Source: Paraburkholderia metrosideri
GTDB lineage: Bacteria; Pseudomonadota; Gammaproteobacteria; Burkholderiales; Burkholderiaceae
NCBI RefSeq assembly: GCF_904848625.1
Contig: NZ_CAJHCP010000011.1
Location: forward strand, 186,001-250,000
Direction: 5' to 3'
DNA: 64,000 bases
A program made the translations under genes and the position numbers. Each line of letters begins with the position of its first letter. The stretch's first letter is position 1. The notes below the pieces were generated by a model that ran no database searches, was not told where the DNA came from, and saw nothing but the letters and a program-made list of their open reading frames with translations. Positions 8,326 to 22,326 of this stretch are shown one piece after another.

Positions 8326-10020
8326 ATGAGATTTATCTTTAGTGCGTTGTTGGTCCTGACGCTCGCCGCTTGCGCGAGTCAAGGACCGGCAACGAGCAGT
8401 TCCACCGCAACCAATCCCGCCAGTCAGCAAGCCGTAGCCGACGCACTTCGCAAGACCGCCACCGCTAAAGAAACCATCGATGTCGACAAAGGTTCCGTCA
8501 GCCAGCTGACGAGCGCCGACGCAGACCTGTGGGGCCGTATTCGCCGTGGCTTCCAGATGCCGGACTTGCAAACCGACCTCGTCGACATGCAGGTCAACTG
8601 GTATGCGCAGCGTCCCGACTACGTGCAGCGCATGACCGAGCGCTCGCAGAAATACCTGTACCACATCGTCGAAGAGCTCGAAGCGCGCCATATGCCGACC
8701 GAGCTCGCGCTGCTGCCGTTCATCGAATCCGCGTATAGCCCGCAGGCTTTGTCGGTCGCGAAGGCCGCCGGCATGTGGCAGTTCATGCCGGGCACAGGTC
8801 GCACCTATAACCTCAAGCAGAACATGTGGCAGGACGAGCGCCGTGACGTGCTGGCGTCGACCAGCGCCGCGCTCGACTATCTGTCGAATCTGCATGACAT
8901 GTTTGGCGACTGGCAACTGGCGCTCGCCGCATACAACTGGGGTGAGGGCAACGTGCAGCGCGCGATCGCGCGTAACGAAGCGGCAGGTCTGCCTACCGAC
9001 TACCTCAGTCTGCGCATGCCGAACGAGACACGTAACTACGTGCCCAAGCTGCAAGCGGTGAAGAACATCATCATGAACCCGCAAATGTACGGGCTCACGT
9101 TGCCGCCCATTCCGAATCACCCGTATTTTGTGACGGTCACCACGTCGCACGATATGGACGTTGAAGTGGCCGCGAAGCTCGCGAACCTGTCAACGGACGA
9201 ATTCCGCTCGCTGAACCCGTCGTTCAGAAAGCCGGTGATTCTCGGCGCCACGCAGCCGCAGATCCTGTTGCCGTTCGACAATGCCAGCGCGTTTGAGCGC
9301 AATCTGAAGGCCTATTCCGGTTCGCTGTCGTCGTGGACCACGTACACGGTCGACCAGCGCGCAACGCCTGCGGCGATCGCGCAAAAAATCGGTGTCGACG
9401 CCGACACGCTGATGGAAGTGAACAAGATTCCGGTCGGCATGCGTCTGAAGCCTGGCTCCACGATCGTGGTGCCGCGTGGTTCGGATGACGACGAAGACAT
9501 TAGCGCGGACGTCGCCGAAAGCGCGGTTCTGGCGATGGAGCCCGACGTCCCCGATACCCGCAAGATGCTGATCCGCGTGCGTCGTAATCAGTCAATGGCA
9601 GCGATCGCCGTGCGCTACGGCGTGTCGGTCGGTCAGTTGAAGTCCTGGAACCGCACCCGCCGCGATCAGGTGTCCCGCGGTCAGGTGATCGTGCTGCACG
9701 TTCCAGTCGGCAAGGCCATGCCGAGCGAGCCGGGTCCGGAGCGCATCGCGGCCGACGTGTCGGGTGGCGGCGTCGAGAAGATCGGCACCCATGTCGCAGA
9801 CACGCATAGCGAATCGCGCTACGATAGAAAGAAGGGTCGGGGCCGGTCATCCGCTGTGGTGAAGGTCTCCGAGCCGGTAGGGAAGGTCAGCAAGCCGACC
9901 GCATCCGCCGACAGCAAGGGCAAGGTGACGAAGGTATCGGCTTCCACGTCCAGCAAGGCGTCGAAGGCTGCGGCTGAGAGCCGCCCGAAGACTGCGGCCA
10001 ACGCGAAGAAGGGTAAGTAG
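8326..10020 (+). CDS. mltD: Membrane-bound lytic murein transglycosylase D
   Basis: This lipoprotein cuts peptidoglycan between MurNAc and GlcNAc and forms 1,6-anhydro ends. The signal peptide ends in a lipobox LAAC with the lipidated Cys at residue 16. The SLT domain spans about residues 115-220, with catalytic Glu134 in PFIESAYSP and the GMWQFMPGT motif. Two LysM peptidoglycan-binding modules follow, near 339-382 and 416-461. A Lys/Ala/Ser-rich tail of about 95 residues is unusual and may bind wall or nucleic polymers. I chose the ATG at 8326; an in-frame GTG at 8308 has no ribosome binding site and would spoil the signal peptide. Confidence 0.94.
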   Translation: MRFIFSALLVLTLAACASQGPATSSSTATNPASQQAVADALRKTATAKETIDVDKGSVSQLTSADADLWGRIRRGFQMPDLQTDLVDMQVNWYAQRPDYVQRMTERSQKYLYHIVEELEARHMPTELALLPFIESAYSPQALSVAKAAGMWQFMPGTGRTYNLKQNMWQDERRDVLASTSAALDYLSNLHDMFGDWQLALAAYNWGEGNVQRAIARNEAAGLPTDYLSLRMPNETRNYVPKLQAVKNIIMNPQMYGLTLPPIPNHPYFVTVTTSHDMDVEVAAKLANLSTDEFRSLNPSFRKPVILGATQPQILLPFDNASAFERNLKAYSGSLSSWTTYTVDQRATPAAIAQKIGVDADTLMEVNKIPVGMRLKPGSTIVVPRGSDDDEDISADVAESAVLAMEPDVPDTRKMLIRVRRNQSMAAIAVRYGVSVGQLKSWNRTRRDQVSRGQVIVLHVPVGKAMPSEPGPERIAADVSGGGVEKIGTHVADTHSESRYDRKKGRGRSSAVVKVSEPVGKVSKPTASADSKGKVTKVSASTSSKASKAAAESRPKTAANAKKGK

Positions 10021-10103
10021 ACCAATAGCGGCTCCCACGGTAGTGACCCATGCGCTGCGGGGGCAGCGCATGAATTGCGCTCCGATCACGCACCGTGTTT
10101 TTT

Positions 10104-10133
10104 GACGCCGTCACCTCTGGTGACGGCGTTTTT
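10104..10133 (+). terminator. Rho-independent terminator of mltD
   Basis: An 11-bp perfect stem (10105-10115 with 10119-10129) has a 3-base loop and is followed by a T-run. Confidence 0.92.
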
Positions 10134-10223
10134 CATTCTGCAGATCAATCCGGCGAGTTTCGCGCATTTCCTTTATCGTTCGTGCTTCGGTTACTTCGGC
10201 TGTCCAATTCAAAGTAAAAGCTT

Positions 10224-11465
10224 ATGTCGTCGACCCAACTCCGCGTCTTTCTTCTTTTCTCCGCCGGCTACTTTGTTTCCTACCTGTTTCGTGGCGTCAA
10301 TCTTGGTTTTGCGCCGTTTATCACGCATGACCTTGGGCTGTCGGCGGCAGATCTGGGGCTGCTGACCAGCTTGTATTTCCTTGGTTTCGCGGGCGCGCAG
10401 ATCCCGGCCGGCGTGCTGCTCGACCACTTCGGCGCCCGGCGCGTGACGGCTGCCACGCTGATATTTGCCGCGCTCGGCATCTGGGTGTTCGGTGCGGCGC
10501 AGAGTCTGGGCGTGATGATGATCGGGCGTCTGCTGATCGGTGTCGGCGTGTCCGTTTGTCTCGGTGCGGCGTTCAAGGCGCTGGCGCAGCATTTTGCGAC
10601 GGCGCGTCTTCCGCTGATGAACGGTCTGGTGATGGCGATCGGCGGCTTTGGCGGCGTGATGGTCGGCTCGCCGCTGACGTGGGTGCTGGGTTTTGCCAGT
10701 TGGCGCTCGGTCTGCGTCGGGCTCGGTGTGCTGACGGTGCTCGTCGCGCTCGCACAATGGACGCTCGCGCCCGATACCCGGGAAACTCGTCACCAGGCGA
10801 GCATCGGCGCGCAGTTCAAAGGCACATTGCACATTTTGCGCAGTACCGCGTTCTGGAAAATGGCGTCGTTCTCGGTCGTCACGCAGGGCGTTTTTTACGC
10901 GATGCAATCGCTGTGGGTCGGCGCCTGGCTGCGTGACGTGCAAGGTTTCGAGCCACGTGAAGCGGCCGCGCTGGTGTCGGTACTGGGTTTCGCGATGATG
11001 GCCGGCTGCGTCGGTTTCGGTGCGGCGGCGCGCAGCCTCGAGCGACGCGGCATCTCGCTGTACGCGTTTTGCGGGATCGGCATGACCCTCTATGTCGTCA
11101 CGCAGTTGCTGATCATGTTCAAGGCACCGCTGCCTGCCGGGCTGCTGTGGGCCGCGTATGGCATTTTCGGCGGGACCGGTATTCTCAGCTATGCCGTCAT
11201 GGCCCGGCATTTTCCCGCGCAGATGATTGGCCGCGTGAATACCACGCTGACGCTGATTATTTTTTTGCTGATTTTCGGCTTCCAGATTGGCGTCGGCGCG
11301 GTCCTCTCGCACTGGCCGGCCACTAACGGTCATTATCCGGAAGCGGCGCATCTGACTGCGTGGGGAATTCTGGTGACGTTGCAGGTGCTGAGCGCGATCT
11401 GGTACGTATTGCCTGGCCGGAAGGCGATTCGGTCCGCGCAAGTGCACGTTGGGCAGGACGCCTGA
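10224..11465 (+). CDS. Major facilitator superfamily transporter
   Basis: The 413-residue protein has about twelve hydrophobic helices in two groups of six with a cytoplasmic loop near residues 185-205. The loop between helices 2 and 3 (VLLDHFGARRV) matches the conserved MFS D-x-x-G-x-R-R motif. Such carriers move small solutes across the inner membrane in exchange with protons. Nothing nearby names a substrate. The gene lies alone between the mltD terminator and the carA promoter. The ATG at 10224 has only a weak ribosome binding site. Confidence 0.88.
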   Translation: MSSTQLRVFLLFSAGYFVSYLFRGVNLGFAPFITHDLGLSAADLGLLTSLYFLGFAGAQIPAGVLLDHFGARRVTAATLIFAALGIWVFGAAQSLGVMMIGRLLIGVGVSVCLGAAFKALAQHFATARLPLMNGLVMAIGGFGGVMVGSPLTWVLGFASWRSVCVGLGVLTVLVALAQWTLAPDTRETRHQASIGAQFKGTLHILRSTAFWKMASFSVVTQGVFYAMQSLWVGAWLRDVQGFEPREAAALVSVLGFAMMAGCVGFGAAARSLERRGISLYAFCGIGMTLYVVTQLLIMFKAPLPAGLLWAAYGIFGGTGILSYAVMARHFPAQMIGRVNTTLTLIIFLLIFGFQIGVGAVLSHWPATNGHYPEAAHLTAWGILVTLQVLSAIWYVLPGRKAIRSAQVHVGQDA

Positions 11466-11623
11466 GTGCACCGAACGGCTCGCCCTACACAAAGGTAGAA
11501 CTTACTGACTCTATCCTGATTTGAATCGGTTAAATTTCTCTCTGCCGGCGTCGAGGCCTTGTCTGGCAAGGGTTTGACCGTATTGCACAGGTGTCGGATC
11601 AGGTCGGTACGCCATCTCGGATT

Positions 11624-11652
11624 TGGTGAGAGGGGCACTTTCACGCTATAAT
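11624..11652 (+). promoter_or_regulatory. Probable carAB promoter
   Basis: A perfect TATAAT at 11647-11652 has a weak -35 (TGGTGA at 11624-11629) 17 bases upstream. About 260 bases of untranslated leader follow before carA. That is long and leaves room for pyrimidine- or arginine-linked control, but I see no clear attenuator or operator there. The remaining gene-free bases 11466-11623 show nothing recognisable. Confidence 0.5.
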
Positions 11653-11915
11653 TTCAAGGTTTGAGCTTATCAACCCGCACCCTAGCGCCTACCTCTCCCA
11701 TACCGTTCATCCGCCGCGCGCCAATGGCGTAGCAAGAAGGGCCCCGCACCAAGCCGATCCGTCCACACAATGGATACATTGGACACGTCGCGCACCCCTT
11801 GCAACGTTACAGGCAGTACGCGAGCGAGTCTGCGCGCGCATCTTCGATGTGTTTCGCTGCGGCTCGCAGTCGGATAGGCTGGTCGGCAACAGGGTGTTCC
11901 CCCAAGGAGTCTCCC

Positions 11916-13070
11916 GTGTTGCCGTCATTTTCTCCCGCTCTGCTCGCGCTCGCCGACGGCACGGTCTTTCGTGGTTACTCGATCGGCGCCCCCGGGCATA
12001 CGATCGGCGAAGTCGTGTTCAACACCGCTATCACCGGCTATCAGGAAATCCTGACTGACCCGAGCTATGCGCGCCAGATCGTGACCCTCACGTATCCGCA
12101 CATCGGTAACGTCGGTGTGAACGCCGAAGACGTCGAAGCTACGAAAGTCCATGCCGCCGGCCTGATCATCCGTGATCTGCCGGTTCTCGCGTCGAACTTC
12201 CGCATGGAGCGCACGCTCCCGCAATACCTGCAGGACGAAGGCGTGGTTGCCATCGCCGGCCTCGATACCCGCATGCTGACCCGCGTTCTGCGCGACAAGG
12301 GTGCGCAGAACGGCGCGATCCTCGCCGGTTCGGACGACGAAGCCAAGGCTATCGAACTCGCGCGTTCGTTCCCGGGCCTCGCCGGCATGGACCTCGCGAA
12401 GGTCGTGTCGACGAAGGAAAACTACGAATGGATCCAGACCGAATGGCGTCTGGGCACCGGCTACGGCACGCAGAACGCGCCGAAGTACCGGGTGGTCGCA
12501 TTCGACTACGGCGTCAAATACAACATCCTGCGCATGCTGGCCGAACGCGGCTGCCACGTCACTGTGCTGCCGGCGCAAGCCACCGCGGCCGACGCACTCG
12601 CGCTCAACCCGGACGGCATTTTCCTGTCGAACGGCCCTGGCGACCCGGAACCGTGCGACTACGCAATCGCAGCGGCGCGTGAGTTGATCGAACGCGGCAT
12701 TCCGACTTTCGGCATCTGCCTCGGCCATCAGATCATGGGCCTCGCGGTTGGCGCAAAAACCATGAAGATGAAGACGGGCCACCACGGCGCGAACCATCCA
12801 GTGAAAGATCTGGACGACGGCCGCGTGGTGATCACATCGCAGAATCACGGTTTTGCGGTCGACGCCGACACGCTGCCCGCGAACGCCCGCGCCACGCACG
12901 TTTCGCTTTTCGACGGCACGCTGCAAGGCTTCGCGCTGACCGACAAGCCGGCGTTCTGCTTCCAGGGTCACCCGGAAGCATCGCCCGGTCCGCACGACAT
13001 CGCTTATCTGTTCGACCGCTTCACCGGGTTGATGGACGCGAAGAAGGGCGGCAAGAGCGCAGCGGCGTAA
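11916..13070 (+). CDS. carA: Carbamoyl-phosphate synthase small subunit
   Basis: The small subunit removes ammonia from glutamine and passes it to CarB for carbamoyl phosphate, the precursor of arginine and pyrimidines. The C-terminal class I glutaminase domain shows the nucleophile Cys268 in FGICLGHQ and the His352/Glu354 pair in FQGHPEAS. The start is GTG at 11916: AAGGAG lies six bases upstream and gives 384 residues beginning MLPSFSPALLALADG, the usual form. A longer frame upstream has no ribosome binding site. carB follows after 201 bases. Confidence 0.97.
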   Translation: MLPSFSPALLALADGTVFRGYSIGAPGHTIGEVVFNTAITGYQEILTDPSYARQIVTLTYPHIGNVGVNAEDVEATKVHAAGLIIRDLPVLASNFRMERTLPQYLQDEGVVAIAGLDTRMLTRVLRDKGAQNGAILAGSDDEAKAIELARSFPGLAGMDLAKVVSTKENYEWIQTEWRLGTGYGTQNAPKYRVVAFDYGVKYNILRMLAERGCHVTVLPAQATAADALALNPDGIFLSNGPGDPEPCDYAIAAARELIERGIPTFGICLGHQIMGLAVGAKTMKMKTGHHGANHPVKDLDDGRVVITSQNHGFAVDADTLPANARATHVSLFDGTLQGFALTDKPAFCFQGHPEASPGPHDIAYLFDRFTGLMDAKKGGKSAAA

Positions 13071-13271
13071 GCAGCAGCGGCACAGCGCTGCGGGCTTGCC
13101 AGAAGCGGCCCGGCAGCGCGCGGCTCGACACGCGGCCAGCGCTCAGGGCGCTGGAAGTGCCCAAGGCACCCGCAACCCGAGCCGCACGTAACAGCGCACA
13201 GCAAAGCGCGCGCAACGCAACACCGACGCGCGCCGACGGAAAGAATTCAGGAATACATTAGCGAGAGCGTT

Positions 13272-16526
<3,255 letters not shown>

Positions 16527-16556
16527 GGCTTCGACTTTTTGTCCAAGAAGTAAGTG

Positions 16557-16650
16557 CCGCGGTTAAGCGGCGTTCCGCAGGTGCTGTGGCCCGGGTTTTG
16601 CCCCGCGGCGCTGGCTTCCGCGGAATGCACTTAACCGCGGTGATTTTTTT
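16557..16650 (+). terminator. Long hairpin with U-tract between carB and greA
   Basis: An outer 11-bp perfect stem pairs 16557-16567 with 16630-16640. An inner stem of about 7 bp pairs 16572-16578 with 16620-16626, and the loop is GC-rich. The outer stem is followed at once by TGA and seven T. This looks like a terminator or attenuator ending 28 bases before the greA start. Confidence 0.65.
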
Positions 16651-16678
16651 TACGGCTGTTTTTTGCATAGAGTTGTTT

Positions 16679-17155
16679 ATGAGCACTGTTCCATTGACGA
16701 AGCGCGGCGCGGAAATGTTGCGCGATGAATTGCAGCGCCTGAAATCGGTTGAGCGTCCCTCGGTGATCAATTCGATCTCAGAGGCGCGTGCGCAGGGCGA
16801 TCTGTCGGAAAACGCGGAATACGACGCGGCGAAAGAAAAGCAGGGCTTTATCGAAGGCCGGATTGCCGAGATCGAATCGAAGCTGGCCGGCGCGCAGGTG
16901 ATCGACCCGTCCAAGGTCGACGCGGACGGCCGCGTGGTGTTCGGCGCGACCCTGGAGCTGGAAGACCTGGCGTCGGGTGCATCGGTCAAGTACCAGATCG
17001 TCGGCGACGACGAAGCGGACATCGACCACGGTCTGATTTCGATCAGCTCGCCGATCGCGCGTGCATTGATCGGCAAGTCGGAAGGCGATGTGGCTTCGGT
17101 GCAGGCGCCAGGCGGCGTGCGCGAATACGAAATTATTGCGGTTAGCTACGTCTGA
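16679..17155 (+). CDS. greA: Transcription elongation factor GreA
   Basis: GreA binds the secondary channel of RNA polymerase and stimulates cleavage of backtracked RNA. The 158-residue product has the N-terminal coiled-coil hairpin (about residues 1-75), including the acidic tip region ARAQGDLSENAEYDAAKE, and a C-terminal FKBP-like domain ending REYEIIAVSYV. I chose the ATG at 16679, giving the standard length and N-terminus MSTVPLTKRGAEML. An earlier in-frame start lies inside the carB-greA hairpin. The next gene starts two bases after the stop. Confidence 0.97.
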   Translation: MSTVPLTKRGAEMLRDELQRLKSVERPSVINSISEARAQGDLSENAEYDAAKEKQGFIEGRIAEIESKLAGAQVIDPSKVDADGRVVFGATLELEDLASGASVKYQIVGDDEADIDHGLISISSPIARALIGKSEGDVASVQAPGGVREYEIIAVSYV

Positions 17156-17157
17156 CG

Positions 17158-17688
17158 ATGGCTGCCGTGTCCCAGATGCCCCATCGGATTTTTCGCCTGT
17201 TGACGGTAGTGTGGGTCGGTAGTCTGCTGACTATCGGCTATGCCGTCGCGCCGGTGTTGTTCATGTCGCTCGACCGGATTTCGGCGGGGGGCGTGGCGGC
17301 ACAGCTATTCCGGATTCAGGGGCTGGTGGGCGCGGTGTGCGGCATTTTGCTGCTCGTTCTCGCGAATGTTCTGGTGCGCCGTGGTGACGAACCCTATCGC
17401 CGCGTTCGCTGGCTGCTTGCCGGCATGCTGGTGTGTGTGCTGGTGGGTTACTTCGGGTTGCAGCCATTCATGAATGCGATGCGCGTGGCTGCACTTGAGG
17501 CTGGCAGCGATGTTGGGCATTCGGTTTATGCGACGCGCTTTGGCATCCTGCATGGCGTATCGAGTCTGTTCTATCTGATCGAAAGCCTGCTGGGCTTGGC
17601 GCTGGTGTGGAAGTTGCCGGCGAGTGCTGGCGTGGTGGCGATAGAGCAGGGCGCTCGTAGCGGCGCTGCGGGGAAGGCGGCGGGCTGA
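17158..17688 (+). CDS. DUF4149-family membrane protein
   Basis: The 176-residue protein has four hydrophobic segments: near residues 12-32, 52-72, 85-102 and 130-152. It resembles DUF4149 family proteins, whose function is not known. It starts two bases after greA stops and is surely cotranscribed with it. In E. coli and Pseudomonas greA is followed directly by yhbY, so this gene is an insertion into an otherwise conserved gene order. The last 25 residues are a loose Ala/Gly tail. Confidence 0.8.
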   Translation: MAAVSQMPHRIFRLLTVVWVGSLLTIGYAVAPVLFMSLDRISAGGVAAQLFRIQGLVGAVCGILLLVLANVLVRRGDEPYRRVRWLLAGMLVCVLVGYFGLQPFMNAMRVAALEAGSDVGHSVYATRFGILHGVSSLFYLIESLLGLALVWKLPASAGVVAIEQGARSGAAGKAAG

Positions 17689-17836
17689 AGCACCATGAAG
17701 TAACAGGCCGATGCGGCGTGCGTATTGCCTGTGCGTGCAGTCTGTTAGTCCAGGTGAATTTGCCGGGGCAGTTGCTCTTTGGTTCCCGGGTACGCAGACA
17801 CGAGGTGCGGACTTCGCCGCACCCCTCATCATTCGT

Positions 17837-18364
17837 TTACTTCGACGATTGATGCGAGCGCTTTGCGCTGGTCTGGCGCTTCTTGGCTCGTTTGATGTTG
17901 CCGCCTTGCGTGACGCGTTCATTGCCGCGCACGACGACTGCTTTGGCTTTCGGCTTGCGCATCGGAATTTCGCTGGGCTTCACCACCTTGACGACGCGCG
18001 GTGCGCGGCCTTTACCTGGTTTGGCTTCTTCCGCGGCTTCACGGGCGCTCGGCAAAGCGCCACGTTTGGCCTTCACGGCGGGCTGTGCCGATTCGGGCTT
18101 CCAGATCACCAGCAGTTTGCCAATGTGCTGGATCGGCGCAGCGTTTAGCTTGTCGCAGATTTCTTCATAGATTGCGATGCGCTCTTCGCGTTCGTCGCCG
18201 AACACACGAATTTTGATCAGCTGATGAGCACCAAGGTGCACCTTGATCTCAGAGAGCACAGCGTCGGTCAAGCCTTCGGCGCCGACGAGCACGACCGGTT
18301 TGAGCGCATGTGCCTGGGAGCGCAACTCGGCGCGTTGGTCGGAAGAGACTTTGAGGGCTGGCAT
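17837..18364 (-). CDS. yhbY: YhbY-type RNA-binding protein with extended basic tail
   Basis: The first 95 residues form a CRS1-YhbY (CRM) domain, a KH-like RNA-binding fold linked to pre-50S ribosomes in E. coli. Segments LKPVVLVGAEGLTDAVL and RVFGDEREERIAIYEEIC are characteristic. The E. coli protein ends near residue 97. This one continues with about 80 residues rich in Lys, Arg and Ala (RAPRVVKVVKPSE and on to a KRAKKR run), a disordered basic tail likely to add RNA contact. It is transcribed divergently from rlmE, with about 210 bases between them. Confidence 0.9.
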   Translation of the reverse strand: MPALKVSSDQRAELRSQAHALKPVVLVGAEGLTDAVLSEIKVHLGAHQLIKIRVFGDEREERIAIYEEICDKLNAAPIQHIGKLLVIWKPESAQPAVKAKRGALPSAREAAEEAKPGKGRAPRVVKVVKPSEIPMRKPKAKAVVVRGNERVTQGGNIKRAKKRQTSAKRSHQSSK

Positions 18365-18576
18365 GGAAAGTGGGAGACTCGACTAAAATGGCGGCACCTG
18401 CGTTCCCGATCGATTTGCTCGATTGGGCCGATTCAACAGGGCGGCGCGTCAGAACAACAGAATCGCGGCTCACCGCCACTTATTGCCGCTTTGGGCATCA
18501 GTTTGGCACCGGCCGCGCGAATTAACCGCGTATTATCCCCTAAAGCGCGTCACCACGCAGCAAGAGTTCACCTTTA

Positions 18577-19239
18577 ATGGCAAAAAACAAGTTCAACACC
18601 GCGTGGCTGCATGACCACATCAACGATCCCTACGTGAAGATGGCGCAGCGAGAGGGCTATCGCGCCCGCGCAGCCTACAAACTCAAGGAAATCGACGAAC
18701 AGGACAAGCTGATCCGTCCAGGACAGGTCATTGTCGATCTCGGTTCGGTACCGGGCAGCTGGAGCCAGTACGTCCGCAACAAACTCGCCAAAGGCGCGCA
18801 ACGCGACGCCGAGCGCGAAGGCGGCATTGACGGCACAATCATTGCGCTAGACATCCTGCCAATGGAGCCGGTCGCTGACGTCCACTTCATTCAGGGTGAC
18901 TTCCGCGAAGACTCGGTCGTGGGTCGGCTGGAAGAATTGGTCGGAGAACGTCAGGTTGACCTTGTAATTTCGGATATGGCGCCCAACCTGTCGGGAGTGG
19001 CGGTGGCGGATGCCGCGCGAATCGAGCATTTGTGCGACCTCGCGCTGGAATTCTCACAAAATCACCTGAAACCGGATGGTGCCCTTTTGGTCAAGTGCTT
19101 TCACGGCAGCGGTTACAGCCAGATTGTCGAAAAGTTCAAGCATCAGTTCAAGGTGGTGGCGGCCCGCAAGCCGAAAGCGTCGCGGGATAAGTCGTCAGAA
19201 ACATTTATTTTGGGTAAGCATCTCAAGCGTCCCGCATAG
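18577..19239 (+). CDS. rlmE: 23S rRNA 2'-O-methyltransferase RlmE (FtsJ/RrmJ)
   Basis: This enzyme methylates the 2'-OH of U2552 (E. coli numbering) in the A-loop of 23S rRNA at a late stage of 50S assembly. The SAM motif VDLGSVPGSWSQ is at residues 53-64. The catalytic K-D-K-E tetrad is visible as K35, D133 in ISDMAPNLSG, K173 in LLVKCFHGSG, and E208 in SETFILGK. The length of 220 residues is normal. It lies between yhbY and ftsH as in E. coli, where rlmE and ftsH are cotranscribed. Confidence 0.97.
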   Translation: MAKNKFNTAWLHDHINDPYVKMAQREGYRARAAYKLKEIDEQDKLIRPGQVIVDLGSVPGSWSQYVRNKLAKGAQRDAEREGGIDGTIIALDILPMEPVADVHFIQGDFREDSVVGRLEELVGERQVDLVISDMAPNLSGVAVADAARIEHLCDLALEFSQNHLKPDGALLVKCFHGSGYSQIVEKFKHQFKVVAARKPKASRDKSSETFILGKHLKRPA

Positions 19240-19428
19240 GGGCGCTGCAGAACGGTTCCGCATCTGCCGATAAGGCGCTGATGGCGCCGGAAATTGGCGC
19301 TGTAGCGGCCCGCTACGCTATTTCTGTGGTAGCGAAACGTTATGGCAGGGGTCTGCGGACTGGATTAGAATGCTTTCGTGGTGCCGCAAGGCAAATGTAG
19401 GCGCCCGTCTAAGTGAAGGAGTGGTGCT

Positions 19429-21318
<1,890 letters not shown>

Positions 21319-21338
21319 TCGGCAATTAGCAGAAAGTG

Positions 21339-21369
21339 CGGGCCGGTGTGTTACACGCCGGCCCGTTTT
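21339..21369 (+). terminator. Rho-independent terminator of ftsH
   Basis: A 12-bp GC-rich stem (21339-21350 with 21354-21365, one G-T pair) has a 3-base loop and is followed by TTTT. It separates ftsH from folP. Confidence 0.88.
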
Positions 21370-21399
21370 GCATTTATTCGTTTTGCGTGAAGTCGTTAC

Positions 21400-22299
21400 G
21401 TGTCGAAAGTCGATTGCAGTTTTCTTCCCGTCCCCGCGCCGCTGCAATGCGGTCGCTTCAAGCTGACCTTTGAACGCCCGTTGGTCATGGGCATTCTGAA
21501 CGTCACGCCCGATTCTTTCTCCGATGGCGGCAAATACGCGATGCGCGACGATGCGTTGCGTCAGGCCGAGCGCATGATGCTCGACGGCGTGGATATCATC
21601 GATATCGGTGGCGAATCGACTCGCCCCGGAGCGCCCCCCGTGCCGCTCGACGAAGAGCTGGAACGTGTGATCCCGCTTGTCGAGCAACTGCGCGGTGCAA
21701 ATGTGCCGCTATCGATCGATACGTATAAGCCGGAAGTGATGCGTCATGCGCTAAGCGCGGGCGCCGATCTGATTAACGACATCTGGGGCTTTCGCATGCC
21801 AGGCGCAATTGAGGCCGTACGCGACAGCAACTGCGGTTTATGCGTTATGCATATGCTCGGCGAGCCGCAGACCATGCAACTCGGCGAGCCCGCGTATGAA
21901 GACGTGGTGAGCGAAGTCCGCCAATTTCTGGAGGAGCGGGTGGCCAGGTTGCAGCAGGCAGGCGTCGCGCGCGAACGCATTAGCGTCGATCCGGGTTTCG
22001 GCTTCGGCAAGGCGGTGATCGAGCATAACTATGCGTTGCTCGCGCATCTGCCGGACACGGCGCCACGCGCCGAGCCGCCGTACCCGATTCTCGCGGGCAT
22101 GTCGCGCAAGTCGATGGTCGGCGCGGTGGTTGGGCGTCCTGCTCCGGAGCGCGTCGCGGGTAGCATCGCTGCGGCTGTGTGCGCGGCCGAACGGGGCGCG
22201 GCGATTCTGCGTGTCCATGACGTCGCACAAACTGTAGATTCATTGAAAGTATGGGCAGCTATGCGCGACGCGGCGAAACACGCCCGTGCGCACGATTGA
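21400..22299 (+). CDS. folP: Dihydropteroate synthase
   Basis: This enzyme joins p-aminobenzoate to 6-hydroxymethyl-dihydropterin diphosphate in folate synthesis and is the sulfonamide target. Signature segments are present: NVTPDSFSDGG at residues 34-44, GGESTRPGA, SIDTYKPEV, DPGFGFGK and AGMSRKS. The length is 299 residues with a GTG start at 21400. The ribosome binding site is poor, so the exact start is less certain. glmM follows after 27 bases, a pair also kept in E. coli. Confidence 0.96.
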   Translation: MSKVDCSFLPVPAPLQCGRFKLTFERPLVMGILNVTPDSFSDGGKYAMRDDALRQAERMMLDGVDIIDIGGESTRPGAPPVPLDEELERVIPLVEQLRGANVPLSIDTYKPEVMRHALSAGADLINDIWGFRMPGAIEAVRDSNCGLCVMHMLGEPQTMQLGEPAYEDVVSEVRQFLEERVARLQQAGVARERISVDPGFGFGKAVIEHNYALLAHLPDTAPRAEPPYPILAGMSRKSMVGAVVGRPAPERVAGSIAAAVCAAERGAAILRVHDVAQTVDSLKVWAAMRDAAKHARAHD

Positions 22300-22326
22300 A
22301 CCCAAAGCCACGGGAGAGAGATAAAA

